46,041 bases of DNA from Enterococcus_E cecorum_C (GTDB lineage: Bacteria; Bacillota; Bacilli; Lactobacillales; Enterococcaceae). Below the pieces are notes generated by a model. It worked only from the letters and a program-made list of their open reading frames with translations, was not told the origin of the DNA and searched no databases. Shown in pieces: positions 1 through 6,701 of the stretch. How positions within the stretch are numbered: the stretch's first letter is position 1; the number at the start of each line of letters is the position of its first letter. The DNA lies in contig NZ_JBQKFH010000017.1 in NCBI RefSeq assembly GCF_052119425.1, forward strand, positions 1 through 46,041, given 5' to 3'. Position numbers and translations under genes: made by a program.

Positions 1-165
1 TTAGATGAATACGGCGGGGCGATGGTGTTCTTGAATGGCTTTAGAGAAATTTTATCGAAATACAACCTAACGCCCGAATTAATTGCCAATATTTTAGAAA
101 GGGGTGCAGATCATGAACATATTCAGCCAAGAAGCAACGCAGGAATTGCAAACAATGATAACTGA
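1..165 (+). CDS. C-terminal part of a phage/mobile-element protein (5' end outside window)
   Basis: Frame 1 is open from the first base to a TGA at 163-165, giving the last 54 codons of a protein. The readable part (LDEYGGAMVFLNGFREIL...) is a helical stretch without a motif I can name. It overlaps the next gene by about 50 bp, a tight packing typical of phage early regions. The run of small overlapping genes that follows supports a real reading frame, but the frame could also end in a non-coding tail. Function is unknown. Confidence 0.45.
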   Translation, partial: LDEYGGAMVFLNGFREILSKYNLTPELIANILERGADHEHIQPRSNAGIANNDN

Positions 166-400
166 AATAATTAGAAAAGAATTGCCTCTTGTGGTTGCTG
201 AGGTAGTCAGGGAGCAGATACAGCCACAAGGATATATCAAGGCGGAAAGAGTTAGAAAAGAATTGCTAGACAACATAGCACCGCAGACGCTAGAAGAATT
301 TAAAGCGCTGGGTTTAAAGTCTTACAAGATGACTAGCCCACGCATGACATTTTACAAGAAGTCAGATATAGACAAGTTTATGATGCAATTTGAACAATAG
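113..400 (+). CDS. Small phage DNA-binding-like protein (excisionase/MerR-like fold suspected)
   Basis: 95 residues from the ATG at 113, which has an AAAGGGG ribosome binding site 7-8 bases upstream; an earlier GTG at 104 sits inside that site and is rejected. The N-terminal half is helical and acidic/basic. The C-terminal half has YIKAERVRKELL and ends RMTFYKKSDIDKFMMQF, which resembles the pattern of excisionase-like winged helix proteins (a short helix, then a basic strand and KSDID helix). It sits upstream of the replication genes, where phage regulators are common. Exact family not recognised; the function is an inference. Confidence 0.6.
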   Translation: MNIFSQEATQELQTMITEIIRKELPLVVAEVVREQIQPQGYIKAERVRKELLDNIAPQTLEEFKALGLKSYKMTSPRMTFYKKSDIDKFMMQFEQ

Positions 401-445
401 AAAAATTATATCGAGCGTACACAAGAAAAGAGAGGAAGGCTAAAC

Positions 446-667
446 ATGAACGAATCAGATTTAGAATACTATCACAAACAACTAACACAAGCCATTGATA
501 AACTGGCCACGCTTGCAAGCTTTGACGAGTCTACAAAGTGCATTGAATGGAAAGACGGCAAAGAAATTCATTTGAATAAGTATGAAGTTGTTAGAAATAC
601 AGTAAAAGAAGTAATTGACGAATTGGAAGTAATCGAACTAGTTTACTTCATTGAATCAGAAAGCTAG
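446..667 (+). CDS. Hypothetical small acidic phage protein
   Basis: 73 residues, start ATG at 446 preceded by GAGAGGAAGG. The protein is acidic and helical (LEYYHKQLTQAIDKLATL; VRNTVKEVIDELEVIEL), with one central WKDGKEIHLNKY hairpin-like segment. No membrane segment, no cysteine cluster. It lies between the DNA-binding-like gene and a structured stretch that holds a minus-strand small RNA. I do not recognise the family; small acidic proteins of this kind are common in Lactobacillales prophage early regions. Confidence 0.55.
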   Translation: MNESDLEYYHKQLTQAIDKLATLASFDESTKCIEWKDGKEIHLNKYEVVRNTVKEVIDELEVIELVYFIESES

Positions 668-680
668 AGGCATCGAGTAA

Positions 681-818
681 ATGAATTTCAGGGCAATAAA
701 AAAAGGCTTACCCACCCGACCAAAGGAAGTAGCCTTACAAGCTATAAAATGCTTTTATTGCCCTTATTTTACCAAAGACAAGGGGGCATTTCAATGTATA
801 AACGAAATATTTTACTAG
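681..818 (+). CDS. Possible 45-codon ORF overlapping a minus-strand small RNA
   Basis: An ATG at 681 opens a 45-codon frame ending TAG at 816-818, with Cys-Phe-Tyr-Cys-Pro in the middle and a weak TAGAGG upstream. The frame runs straight through the inverted repeats at 691-763 and overlaps the next gene start by 25 bases. The hairpins are explained better by the antisense small RNA, so this ORF may be accidental. Confidence 0.2.
   Translation: MNFRAIKKGLPTRPKEVALQAIKCFYCPYFTKDKGAFQCINEIFY
698..759 (-). ncRNA. Candidate 62-nt small RNA, RNA II-like, with own promoter and terminator
   Basis: On the minus strand a promoter TTGAAA (794-789), 17-bp spacer, TAAAAT (771-766) predicts a start near 759. 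The transcript would contain a stem formed by AAGGCT and AGCCTT followed by a run of seven U at 704-698, a classical intrinsic terminator. A further inverted pair (GGGCAATAAAA with TTTTATTGCCC) encloses it. The -35 overlaps the start codon of the membrane-protein gene at 794, so the RNA is divergent from that gene. Size and layout match antisense RNA II of Fst-type type I toxin loci, but no toxin peptide is visible opposite. Confidence 0.5.
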
Positions 819-991
819 GGTTGTTAGTGGGGCTAGGCATCGCGACCATCGCAACACCTAAAATTATTCTATTCATCGCTATTGTTGCGATGCTTTTATT
901 GATACTAGATTTTGATGAATATCAATTGAACGATATTTTGAAGGGAGCTGATCAGCATGGAAAAAACCATTCAAACATTAAAGCTAGATAA
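794..991 (+). CDS. Small two-helix membrane protein of the phage element
   Basis: 65 residues from ATG 794 with AAGGGGG upstream; a longer in-frame start at 749 lacks a ribosome binding site. The sequence is MYKRN, then a hydrophobic helix (ILLGLLVGLGIATIA, about residues 6-20), a short KII turn, and a second hydrophobic helix (LFIAIVAMLLLIL), then an acidic and basic soluble tail. This looks like a small integral membrane protein with positive N-terminus. No homologous family recognised. It overlaps the following gene by 35 bp. Confidence 0.5.
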   Translation: MYKRNILLGLLVGLGIATIATPKIILFIAIVAMLLLILDFDEYQLNDILKGADQHGKNHSNIKAR

Positions 992-1172
992 TAGAGAATT
1001 GATTGAGGAGTTAAACGAAATTAATTGCAGAAATACAAATATTATCAGAGAACTTCTTGGAAAAGCAAGAGATAGAGAAGTAGGACAAGCGCTAAAAGAA
1101 CTAAGCGACAACAACAGAAGATTAATCAAAGTAATTACAATTTTAGAATACTTAGAGGAGTTAGAGAAATGA
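957..1172 (+). CDS. Small coiled-coil phage protein
   Basis: 71 residues, ATG at 957 with GGGAG upstream (spacing about 10). Almost wholly charged helix: LKLDNRELIEELNEINCRNTNIIRELL and ALKELSDNNRRLIKVITILEYLEELEK show heptad-like leucine/isoleucine spacing, so a short coiled coil is likely. It overlaps the genes on both sides (35 bp before, ATGA-type overlap after), placing it in a translationally coupled early operon. No function can be assigned. Confidence 0.55.
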   Translation: MEKTIQTLKLDNRELIEELNEINCRNTNIIRELLGKARDREVGQALKELSDNNRRLIKVITILEYLEELEK

Positions 1173-1414
1173 ATATTAAAGAACTTAGAAAAATCACTAG
1201 TACAGATAAATTCACAGAAATGCCACTATCAACACAAGCGTATTATTTTCATTTATTCATCAACGCCGACAAAGATAATTTTGTGCAAAACCCTAAAGCA
1301 ATTCAGAGGTTTATAGATGCTGATGATGACGAGATAGAAATATTAGAAGATGAAAACTATATTGTAAAATACGAAAGTTATGGCGTAATTTTGAATGATT
1401 TGAGGGAGATTTAA
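1169..1414 (+). CDS. Hypothetical phage protein, replisome-organizer-associated
   Basis: 81 residues. Start ATG 1169 overlaps the stop of the previous gene, with GAGGAG upstream. It has IKELRKITSTDKFTEMPLSTQAYYFHLFINADKDNFVQNPKAIQRFIDADDDEIEILEDENYIVKY. The text MPLSTQAYYFHL...AD.D.FV.NPKAI resembles the N-terminal part of proteins that precede or belong to phage replication modules (a small winged-helix-like segment before a conserved acidic patch). The next gene, the replisome organizer, starts on its stop codon. Function inferred only from neighbourhood. Confidence 0.6.
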   Translation: MNIKELRKITSTDKFTEMPLSTQAYYFHLFINADKDNFVQNPKAIQRFIDADDDEIEILEDENYIVKYESYGVILNDLREI

Positions 1415-2340
1415 TGACAGATAATAAAAAATATTATTACTTAAGATTAAAAGAAAATTTTTTTGATAGCGATGAAATAATTATGCTTGAAAGCATGGAA
1501 AAGGGCTATCTATATAGCAACATACTTCTTAAATTGTATTTAAGAAGCCTTAAAAATGAGGGTAAATTGATGTTCAATGACAGGATACCGTTCAATATAG
1601 ATATGTTATCCCGAGTTACTAGACATAGTGAGAATGATGTTGAACAAGCTTTACGCATATTTGAAGAATTGAAACTTGTTGAAATTTTAGACAATGGAGC
1701 TATTTTCATGAGTGACATTCAGAACTTCATAGGCAAAACAACGACGGAAGCAGACAGAAAAAAAGCTTATAGGCGTAGAATTAACGCTGAAAAAGAACAA
1801 ATAAAACAAAATAATGGAGAAAATAAAAATAACAACATTATTGCTAGTGGTGGTGTTTCAGGACATTTGTCGGACATTTGTCCAGACAAACGTACACCAG
1901 AGAAAGAGATAGAACTAGAGATAGAGAAAGAGAAAGAACTACAACAAGAGACAGAGGCAAGCGGTCAATTGTCGTTGTCGTTGTTGTTTGAATTTTGGGA
2001 GAGTAACGGTTTTGGGATGCTTGCACCAAAGACAAGACAAGACCTTGCTTATTGGGTTAAAGATTTTCAAGAGATAGGAGCAACCGAACAAGAAGCGCTG
2101 GAACTCATTCAAGAAGCTTTGAACCTTGCTATTAACGCAAATGCACGACGCTATAACTATGTGAATGGCATTCTTAAAAATTGGGAGGCAAAGCGCTATA
2201 CAAACGTTAAGCAAGTCAACGCAGATCGTAAAGCAAGTGCAGGAATGCGAAAAGATATGACAGACAGACAGCGCGAAGATTATGAAAAAGTCGAGCGTGA
2301 AGCGATGGAGAACCCGAACAGCATATACAATGCGTTTTAG
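1414..2340 (+). CDS. Phage replisome organizer (Phage_rep_org_N plus DnaD-like domain)
   Basis: 308 residues. The N-terminal segment (KKYYYLRLKENFFDSDEIIMLESMEKGYLYSNILLKLYL, about 5-45) is the typical start of phage replisome organizer proteins, a winged helix that binds the phage origin. A basic linker (DRKKAYRRRINAEKEQ, about 112-127) and a low-complexity acidic stretch (EIELEIEKEKELQQE) lead to a C-terminal DnaD-like helical domain (FEFWESNGFGMLAPKTRQDLAYWVKDF...YNYVNGILKNWEAKRY). Such proteins recruit the helicase loader, which is encoded next. The start overlaps the previous stop (TAATG). Family assignment is from sequence pattern. Confidence 0.85.
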   Translation: MTDNKKYYYLRLKENFFDSDEIIMLESMEKGYLYSNILLKLYLRSLKNEGKLMFNDRIPFNIDMLSRVTRHSENDVEQALRIFEELKLVEILDNGAIFMSDIQNFIGKTTTEADRKKAYRRRINAEKEQIKQNNGENKNNNIIASGGVSGHLSDICPDKRTPEKEIELEIEKEKELQQETEASGQLSLSLLFEFWESNGFGMLAPKTRQDLAYWVKDFQEIGATEQEALELIQEALNLAINANARRYNYVNGILKNWEAKRYTNVKQVNADRKASAGMRKDMTDRQREDYEKVEREAMENPNSIYNAF

Positions 2341-2582
2341 TGTTTAAAATCGTTTATCAGGCGTTTTGAATTGTCTGAGTGTAAATTATACTAGATTAGA
2401 TTTAAAACGCCTTAGAGAAGAAACTAGATAGCAAAATGCGCTAATTTCTCTAGAACATAATCACGGAATAAAGAAAAACGAGTTGAAATATCTTCCTAAG
2501 GGTATTACACCCCCTAAGCTAACAAATTGATTTTAAAACCTAACTACAGGGAAAAGACGAGCAAAAAAGGAGCGTGGGTATT
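2341..2582 (+). other. Intergenic region with inverted repeats, possible phage origin
   Basis: About 240 bp without a gene between the replisome organizer and the helicase loader. It contains an inverted repeat AGGCGTTTT (2359-2367) with AAAACGCCT (2404-2412), a second pair AGAGAA (2414-2419) with TTCTCT (2446-2451), and an AT-rich stretch between the arms of the first pair. The position inside the replication module makes a replication origin or operator plausible; nothing in the sequence proves it. Confidence 0.3.
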
Positions 2583-3428
2583 TTGGAAATAGCAGAACCA
2601 TTCAAGAAGATGTACGGGGGCATTGTTGAAGCAGGTATTTGCCCCGTATGTGGTAACACTATGTACAAATGGGCGAAACCTACAAAGACAGCGAAAAGAG
2701 ATGGCGCGGTTTGCCCGAGATGCAAATATATTCAGCAAGCAACCGAACAGCAGAAGCGCGATGAAGAAATTTATATCCAAAAGCAAAAAGAAAAACAATT
2801 AAATTACATGAAACGCAATTCAATTGTGAATGATAATATAACATTGAACTATACTTTAGAAACTTACAAAAATGACAACAGAGAAAGCGAGCAAGCAAAA
2901 ATCAATGCTAAGTTTTGGCTTGATGCATTAGAGAAAAAACCCGTGCATATTGTACTTACTGGAGGCACTGGAGTAGGTAAAACACATTTAGCGGTAGCCA
3001 TCGCCAACGAGTACCTCAAACGGTCAGACTATACAAAGAAAGTTATAGTAATCAACTATAGGGAGCTTCTAGAACAATTGAAGATAGGTTTTAACGATCC
3101 TAAAGTATACAAAGAATTACAAGGTTATCTCATGCAGGAAGTGAAGAAAGCTGATTTTGTGGTTATAGATGATTTAGGGGCAGAGCTGGGAGCAATAGAA
3201 AACCGAGCAACACCCACACAATACAATTTAGACACATTACAAAGCATTGTAGAAGCACGTTTGAACAAGGCAACACTATTCACAAGTAACTTTAATTCTA
3301 AGGAGTTACGTTTAGCATACGGCGAGCGTATATTTTCAAGAATTATGAACAACTCAAGCTATAAAGGGCAACTACTAGCATTTAGATTTGTTAAAACACA
3401 AGATAGACGGGTTAAGAGTGATTTTTAA
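2583..3428 (+). CDS. Phage DnaC-like helicase loader, AAA+ ATPase with zinc finger
   Basis: About 281 residues. The N-terminal part carries a zinc-binding motif (CPVCGNTMYKW, then CPRCKY). The ATPase core has Walker A GGTGVGKTH and Walker B FVVIDDLGAE, followed by a sensor segment LFTSNF and arginine-rich RIFSRI. This is the DnaC/IstB-type loader that places replicative helicase at the origin bound by the upstream replisome organizer. Start choice: AAGGAG at 2567-2572 is only 1 base from a GTG at 2574 but 10 bases from TTG at 2583, so TTG is preferred. Length fits the family. Confidence 0.85.
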   Translation: MEIAEPFKKMYGGIVEAGICPVCGNTMYKWAKPTKTAKRDGAVCPRCKYIQQATEQQKRDEEIYIQKQKEKQLNYMKRNSIVNDNITLNYTLETYKNDNRESEQAKINAKFWLDALEKKPVHIVLTGGTGVGKTHLAVAIANEYLKRSDYTKKVIVINYRELLEQLKIGFNDPKVYKELQGYLMQEVKKADFVVIDDLGAELGAIENRATPTQYNLDTLQSIVEARLNKATLFTSNFNSKELRLAYGERIFSRIMNNSSYKGQLLAFRFVKTQDRRVKSDF

Positions 3429-3444
3429 ACAAGGGAGGCAAGCG

Positions 3445-3777
3445 ATGAAGCAATTAAACGATATTGAAACAAAAGTACTTGAATTAATTTCATATAGCGC
3501 AGATTGCCCGACATCATGCGAGTATATAGCAAGTAACGCAGGCATTACAGAAAGGACAACAAAGAAAGTTATCAATAGCCTAATTTTGAAGGGCGTTCCT
3601 ATTCTAGGCGGTAGGGGCGTAGATGGCAAAAAGTCAGGCTATTATATCCCACGAACAGAGGAAGAGCGACAAGATGGCTTGCGTTCATTTACTAACCAAA
3701 TTAAAGAGATGATCAAACGACAAAAAGCACTTGAAGCCATCGACCTTACAACGTGGAGGAATGCAGAATATGAATGA
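3445..3777 (+). CDS. Phage winged-helix DNA-binding protein
   Basis: 110 residues from ATG 3445, preceded by GGGAGG with a 6-base spacer; an upstream in-frame start at 3388 lies inside the loader gene and is rejected. The first 60 residues look like a winged helix (DIETKVLELISYSADCPTSCEYIASNAGITERTTKKVINSLILKGVPILGG), with a DGKKSGYYIP wing. The rest is a charged helix. Phage genes of this type follow the DnaC gene and act in replication or its control; the specific target is unknown. Confidence 0.65.
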   Translation: MKQLNDIETKVLELISYSADCPTSCEYIASNAGITERTTKKVINSLILKGVPILGGRGVDGKKSGYYIPRTEEERQDGLRSFTNQIKEMIKRQKALEAIDLTTWRNAEYE

Positions 3778-3937
3778 ACTAATCAGCGACAAACTAACAA
3801 AGGCGCTTGACTTTGCAGAACAATTGAAGCGAGCCACATTATACGATGAACAAAGAGCGAACAAAGAAGAATTGCTATATATTGCAGATAATCAAATAAC
3901 GTTACTCATGCAAGTTTTGCGATTGCTGGAAGAGTAA
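3770..3937 (+). CDS. Hypothetical short helical phage protein
   Basis: 55 residues. ATG at 3770 overlaps the end of the previous gene by 8 bases and has TGGAGG upstream. The sequence is a single helical, mixed-charge stretch (ISDKLTKALDFAEQLKRATLYDEQRANKEELLYIADNQITLLMQVLRLLEE). No motif recognised. Translational coupling to the winged-helix gene suggests a shared operon. Confidence 0.5.
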   Translation: MNELISDKLTKALDFAEQLKRATLYDEQRANKEELLYIADNQITLLMQVLRLLEE

Positions 3938-4092
3938 CCTAATATTTTGAAAACTTGTAAAAACTTGTCATTTGAAAGGGGTGTTGCCTATGATTGTCTA
4001 GGCGGTGGAAGATGGCAACTAATAAATCACTTTACAACTACTACAAAATACTACTTTTAAAAATTAATAGCATTAAAGGAGATAAGATAATT

Positions 4093-4554
4093 ATGAAAAA
4101 AACAATTCTTGATCAATTTAAAAATATTAGAACATTGAACGAATATTATAGACAAGAAACAAAGAAAGTATACGACAATATTTATTTGTCAGAGATTGGA
4201 AAAGGCGAAAAGATAGACAAGTTGAAAAAAGAATACAATGAAAAATTAGCTAGTTATAAAAAAATAGTAATTAATGAACTTTCTAACGCATTAGAAAAAA
4301 TGACATTGCCTACTGATATAGTTACTAGTGAAGACGCCACTTATCAATTGAAATTCAACAATGCCTTGATTATGTTTAAAGATGGTCTAGTAAACGAAAC
4401 AGCTGGGCTGAACATTATCAATCAATTCAAAGATGATACAGTCGCATTAAATGCTTTTAGCGCTTATTTATCGCGACGAAAGGACGAGCTAAGTAATAAA
4501 TTATCCGATGTGATTTTTGGCATTTCTGACAAACGGCAAGTAATTGAAAAATGA
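4093..4554 (+). CDS. Hypothetical helical phage protein
   Basis: 153 residues from ATG 4093, which has AAAGGAG at about 4076-4082; an open frame from 3994 adds a leader without a good ribosome binding site. The protein is long-helical (ILDQFKNIRTLNEYYRQETKKVYDNIYLSEIGKGEKIDKLKKEYNEKLASYKKIVINELSNAL) with a smaller C-terminal domain ending FGISDKRQVIEK. The pattern resembles structural-helix proteins that sit in the late early region of Lactobacillales phages. No family assigned. The next small ORF starts on its stop codon. Confidence 0.55.
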   Translation: MKKTILDQFKNIRTLNEYYRQETKKVYDNIYLSEIGKGEKIDKLKKEYNEKLASYKKIVINELSNALEKMTLPTDIVTSEDATYQLKFNNALIMFKDGLVNETAGLNIINQFKDDTVALNAFSAYLSRRKDELSNKLSDVIFGISDKRQVIEK

Positions 4555-4709
4555 ATGGTTTGATTGATAGTGTTAGTAGAATTGATGTTGATTATTTATT
4601 TAACCTAGATAGTGACGATGATAACATTGTTGATAGTGATTTATACCTAAGTGGTTACGAGGATATAATAAACACATTTAGCGATGATATGCAGGCTATT
4701 ATAAAATAA
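4551..4709 (+). CDS. Small very acidic ORF coupled to the preceding gene
   Basis: 52 codons, ATG overlapping the previous stop (ATGA at 4551-4554), ending TAA 4707-4709. The product is strongly acidic (LDSDDDNIVDSDLYLSGYEDIINTFSDDMQ) and has no positive charge except near the ends. Acidic small phage proteins of this type can be DNA mimics or inhibitors, but that is speculation. The coupling to the upstream gene is the main support for it being translated. Confidence 0.45.
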   Translation: MNGLIDSVSRIDVDYLFNLDSDDDNIVDSDLYLSGYEDIINTFSDDMQAIIK

Positions 4710-4795
4710 GATGGGGGCGATGCTACCCACCTACCCCTATTTTTTGAGGTTCACGCCGTCACTGCACATTTTTTCTCACGCGACTTTTTGAGCAT

Positions 4796-4859
4796 AAAAA
4801 AATAGCCCTAGAAAACTAGGACTAAAGAAAAAACTTGATTTCTAAGCTAAACAGCGCTT
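4796..4859 (-). ncRNA. Candidate 64-nt small RNA, RNA II-like
   Basis: Minus-strand promoter TTGCCA (4895-4890), 18-bp spacer, TATAAT (4871-4866) predicts a start near 4859. The RNA ends in a 9-bp stem (TAGTCCTAG with CTAGGGCTA) and seven U followed by AUGC (4802-4796). The -35 overlaps the first codons of the ArpU-like gene on the other strand. It has the same size, promoter quality and tail (U7-AUGCUC) as the candidate at 6085-6147. No toxin ORF is visible on the opposite strand. Confidence 0.5.
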
Positions 4860-4888
4860 GAATAAATTATATCATAAGGGGCGGTAAT

Positions 4889-5362
4889 ATGGCAAAGTTT
4901 GATTTGAACAAATACAAGAAAGACAATGAAAATGAAGTTGATTATCATAAAACTAAAGATAATTTAAAAGTATTTTTGAGCGCTTATTTAAAAGCAAGGG
5001 AGCGCGTAGGAATGCCAAGAGAGCCAAAATTGACAGCTACATTGTCAGAGATACCCGTTTCAAGTGGTAGAGTATCAAAAGAAGCAGAGGACATTCTTAT
5101 ATACAACGAGCAGGCAAAAGAAGAATTTTTAGAATTACATGAACTTTTTATTAGAGGGTACAGCGCTATTCAACACCCATTTAAGCCTGACATTGCAATG
5201 CGTAGGAAAAAGATATTTATGGATCGTTTCGTTTATGGATATCCGATTTTTATGGTCGCTGAAAGAAATCATATCAGCGAATATCTTGTGAGTACTGAAA
5301 GTAATGAAGCTATCGCACAATTTTGCAATGAATTAGATATTTTGGAATATAAAAAGGGTTAG
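4889..5362 (+). CDS. ArpU-like phage transcriptional regulator
   Basis: 157 residues. The C-terminal half (IQHPFKPDIAMRRKKIFMDRFVYGYPIFMVAERNHISEYLVSTESNEAIAQFCNELDILEYK) follows the pattern of ArpU-family regulators: an arginine-rich helix, a conserved YGYP turn, an HTH (VAERNHIS...), and a recognition helix ending in EAI.QFC. ArpU proteins control late phage genes such as packaging and lysis. RBS AAGGGGCGG lies before ATG 4889. In a complete prophage the terminase genes follow; here no late gene follows, so the element is shortened or is a satellite. Confidence 0.7.
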   Translation: MAKFDLNKYKKDNENEVDYHKTKDNLKVFLSAYLKARERVGMPREPKLTATLSEIPVSSGRVSKEAEDILIYNEQAKEEFLELHELFIRGYSAIQHPFKPDIAMRRKKIFMDRFVYGYPIFMVAERNHISEYLVSTESNEAIAQFCNELDILEYKKG

Positions 5363-5374
5363 CCAATTGATAGG

Positions 5375-5557
5375 CTAGCCCTTTAATTGTTCGCGTCTTT
5401 CTTGAATGTAGCTTTCAAATAGTTGTAAATCTTCTTCAGTCGCATAATTTAAAATGAATAGTTTGCCTGATCGTTTATAAGCTTGTTGATTAGTCTTTGC
5501 ACGGTTCTTTTCTCTATACTTACGGTTAGCGATGGTTTGTTTATTTTCTGATTGCAT
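5375..5557 (-). CDS. Small basic conserved phage/mobile element protein
   Basis: 60 residues from ATG 5557, with AGAGGTG six bases upstream on the minus strand; an upstream in-frame ATG at 5611 lacks a ribosome binding site. The N-terminal half is strongly basic (NRKYREKNRAKTNQQAYKRSGKLF), the rest acidic (YATEEDLQLFESYIQERREQLKG), which suggests an RNA- or DNA-binding small protein of Arc-like or antitoxin-like size. Its 5' region overlaps the promoter of the antisense RNA at 5596. Convergent with the ArpU-like gene. Specific function unknown. Confidence 0.55.
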   Translation of the reverse strand: MQSENKQTIANRKYREKNRAKTNQQAYKRSGKLFILNYATEEDLQLFESYIQERREQLKG

Positions 5558-5595
5558 CGCTTGCACCTCTTTTCTAAACATGATATAGTGTAAAT

Positions 5596-5690
5596 AGAAA
5601 AAGGTTAGCACCGTTTGAAGACGGTAGCGGAATTTTTGTGACTAGATAGCCGTAAACCCTGCTAAAAGTTTAGACGGCTATTTTTTATTG
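5596..5690 (+). ncRNA. Antisense RNA (antitoxin) of the type I TA system
   Basis: Promoter TTGCAC (5561-5566), 17-bp spacer, TATAGT (5584-5589) on the plus strand predicts a transcript starting near 5596. It contains a first hairpin (ACCGT with ACGGT, around 5610-5626) and ends in a stem ATAGCCGTAAAC / GTTTAGACGGCTAT followed by TTTTTTATT (5681-5689). The end overlaps the 3' end of the toxin mRNA coming from the other strand, as in Fst/RatA-type systems. The toxin 5' leader carries a related sequence (AAAGACGGTTAGC). Confidence 0.6.
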
Positions 5691-5761
5691 TCTTTATTGT
5701 TCACTAGCACGATTAACGTCGCAAATGCAATCATTAAGCTTAGTGCTTCATAAACAGACAT
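5678..5761 (-). CDS. Type I toxin, putative holin-like toxin (Hol_Tox family)
   Basis: 27 codons beginning MSVYEALSLMIAFATLIVLV and ending in a charged NNKDNKK tail. The start MSVYEALSLMIAFAT is the signature of the Hol_Tox small membrane toxins found in type I toxin-antitoxin loci of Firmicutes. One hydrophobic helix followed by a short charged tail is expected to insert in the membrane. A minus-strand promoter TTGTGT-17-TATAAT lies near 5870-5900, giving a long structured leader, and a good ribosome binding site (GAAAGGAAA) precedes the ATG. The antisense RNA at 5596-5690 overlaps its 3' end. Too short for usual ORF calling. Confidence 0.8.
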   Translation of the reverse strand: MSVYEALSLMIAFATLIVLVNNKDNKK

Positions 5762-6084
5762 TGTGCAATTTCCTTTCTTCAGAATGTGAGTAAGAGTTTT
5801 TACACTCATAAGCACCACCCCCAGAAATGAGAATTGCTAACCGTCTTTAACTTTACTAACCTTATGAGTTTATTATAATGTATACGGTAAACAAACACAA
5901 TAGTTTTTGAAATATTTTTTCGCTTAGTTGGTATTTTCTAACTAAGCTTTTTTATTTGCTTGTTTTCGCCTTAGATTGCTGATTAATTGCAACGCTGAGA
6001 GCATTCAAATAGCTAGGCAATATATTTATACCCCTAAGCACTCAAACGCCTAGAAACGTGTTTATTTAGGTTATATGAGAGCAT

Positions 6085-6147
6085 AAAAAAAGAGGTGACC
6101 GTCAGCACAGGGAGTACAAGCCCCCAGGGTGCCAGGATTACCTCTTT
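6085..6147 (-). ncRNA. Candidate 63-nt small RNA, RNA II-like
   Basis: Minus-strand promoter TTGAAA, 16-bp spacer, TATAAT (6159-6154) gives a start near 6147. The RNA folds as AAAAGAGGT...ACCTCTTTTTTT with an inner stem of CC/GG pairs and ends in seven U at 6091-6085. No toxin ORF is visible on the opposite strand. Its tail U7-AUGCUC is identical to that of the candidate at 4796-4859. Confidence 0.5.
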
Positions 6148-6279
6148 TCACTTATTATATCAGAATACACATCTATTTCAAGTGCTGGAGCTTCTTTCTG
6201 ATTAGTTAGGGTATTTATATTACTAACCGAAATACATTGCCTAGAGTGTTTAAACTTGCCATTTCTTACCCCTTAAAAA

Positions 6280-6459
6280 GAGGCTGACCCAAAAGTATTT
6301 TAGCAAGATAACTAAAAAAAGAAATCCTTACGATGAAATAAACAATTAATAATAAACAAAGAAAATCCGAATATTCAACTTGATTACTCATAAAATCAAC
6401 GATGAATATTCGGATTATTTAGATACTCATTTTTTATAAGAGACTAATGGGTCAGCCCC
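6280..6459. mobile_element. MITE-like element with 10-bp terminal inverted repeats
   Basis: GGCTGACCCA at 6282-6291 is repeated in inverted form as TGGGTCAGCC at 6448-6457. Inside is a perfect 14-bp inverted repeat (AATCCGAATATTCA 6364-6377 and its complement 6403-6416). There is no coding frame for a transposase. The 180-bp size, terminal inverted repeats and AT-rich interior fit a non-autonomous element. I see no convincing target duplication. Confidence 0.5.
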
Positions 6460-6701
6460 AACATCATTCAACTTCTTTCTTGTATACGCCCGATAATTAT
6501 TTTTTTGAACCACTTTTTGAACATCATTTTGAACTAAAAGCCTATTATATTGTATTTGTGTTTATTTATTTAAAAATCATGGAAGTGCGCTTGTATCATG
6601 GGTTTGTTGGTATTTGTTTATTTTTGCTTGTTAGTTAAAAACATAAAAGATGTAAGACATACGTATGAATTACTCAATAAACAAGCAAAGGATGAAGAAA
6701 C
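6460..6701. other. Non-coding stretch before the DUF1659 gene
   Basis: About 240 bp of AT-rich sequence. A 63-codon plus-strand frame covers most of it, but it starts inside the MITE end and has no ribosome binding site. It probably holds the promoter of the DUF1659/DUF2922 pair; I do not see a clear consensus. Confidence 0.4.

Noticed and set aside
6447..6638. 63-codon ORF starting in the MITE
   Set aside because: No ribosome binding site, starts inside the MITE end, low-complexity aromatic content.
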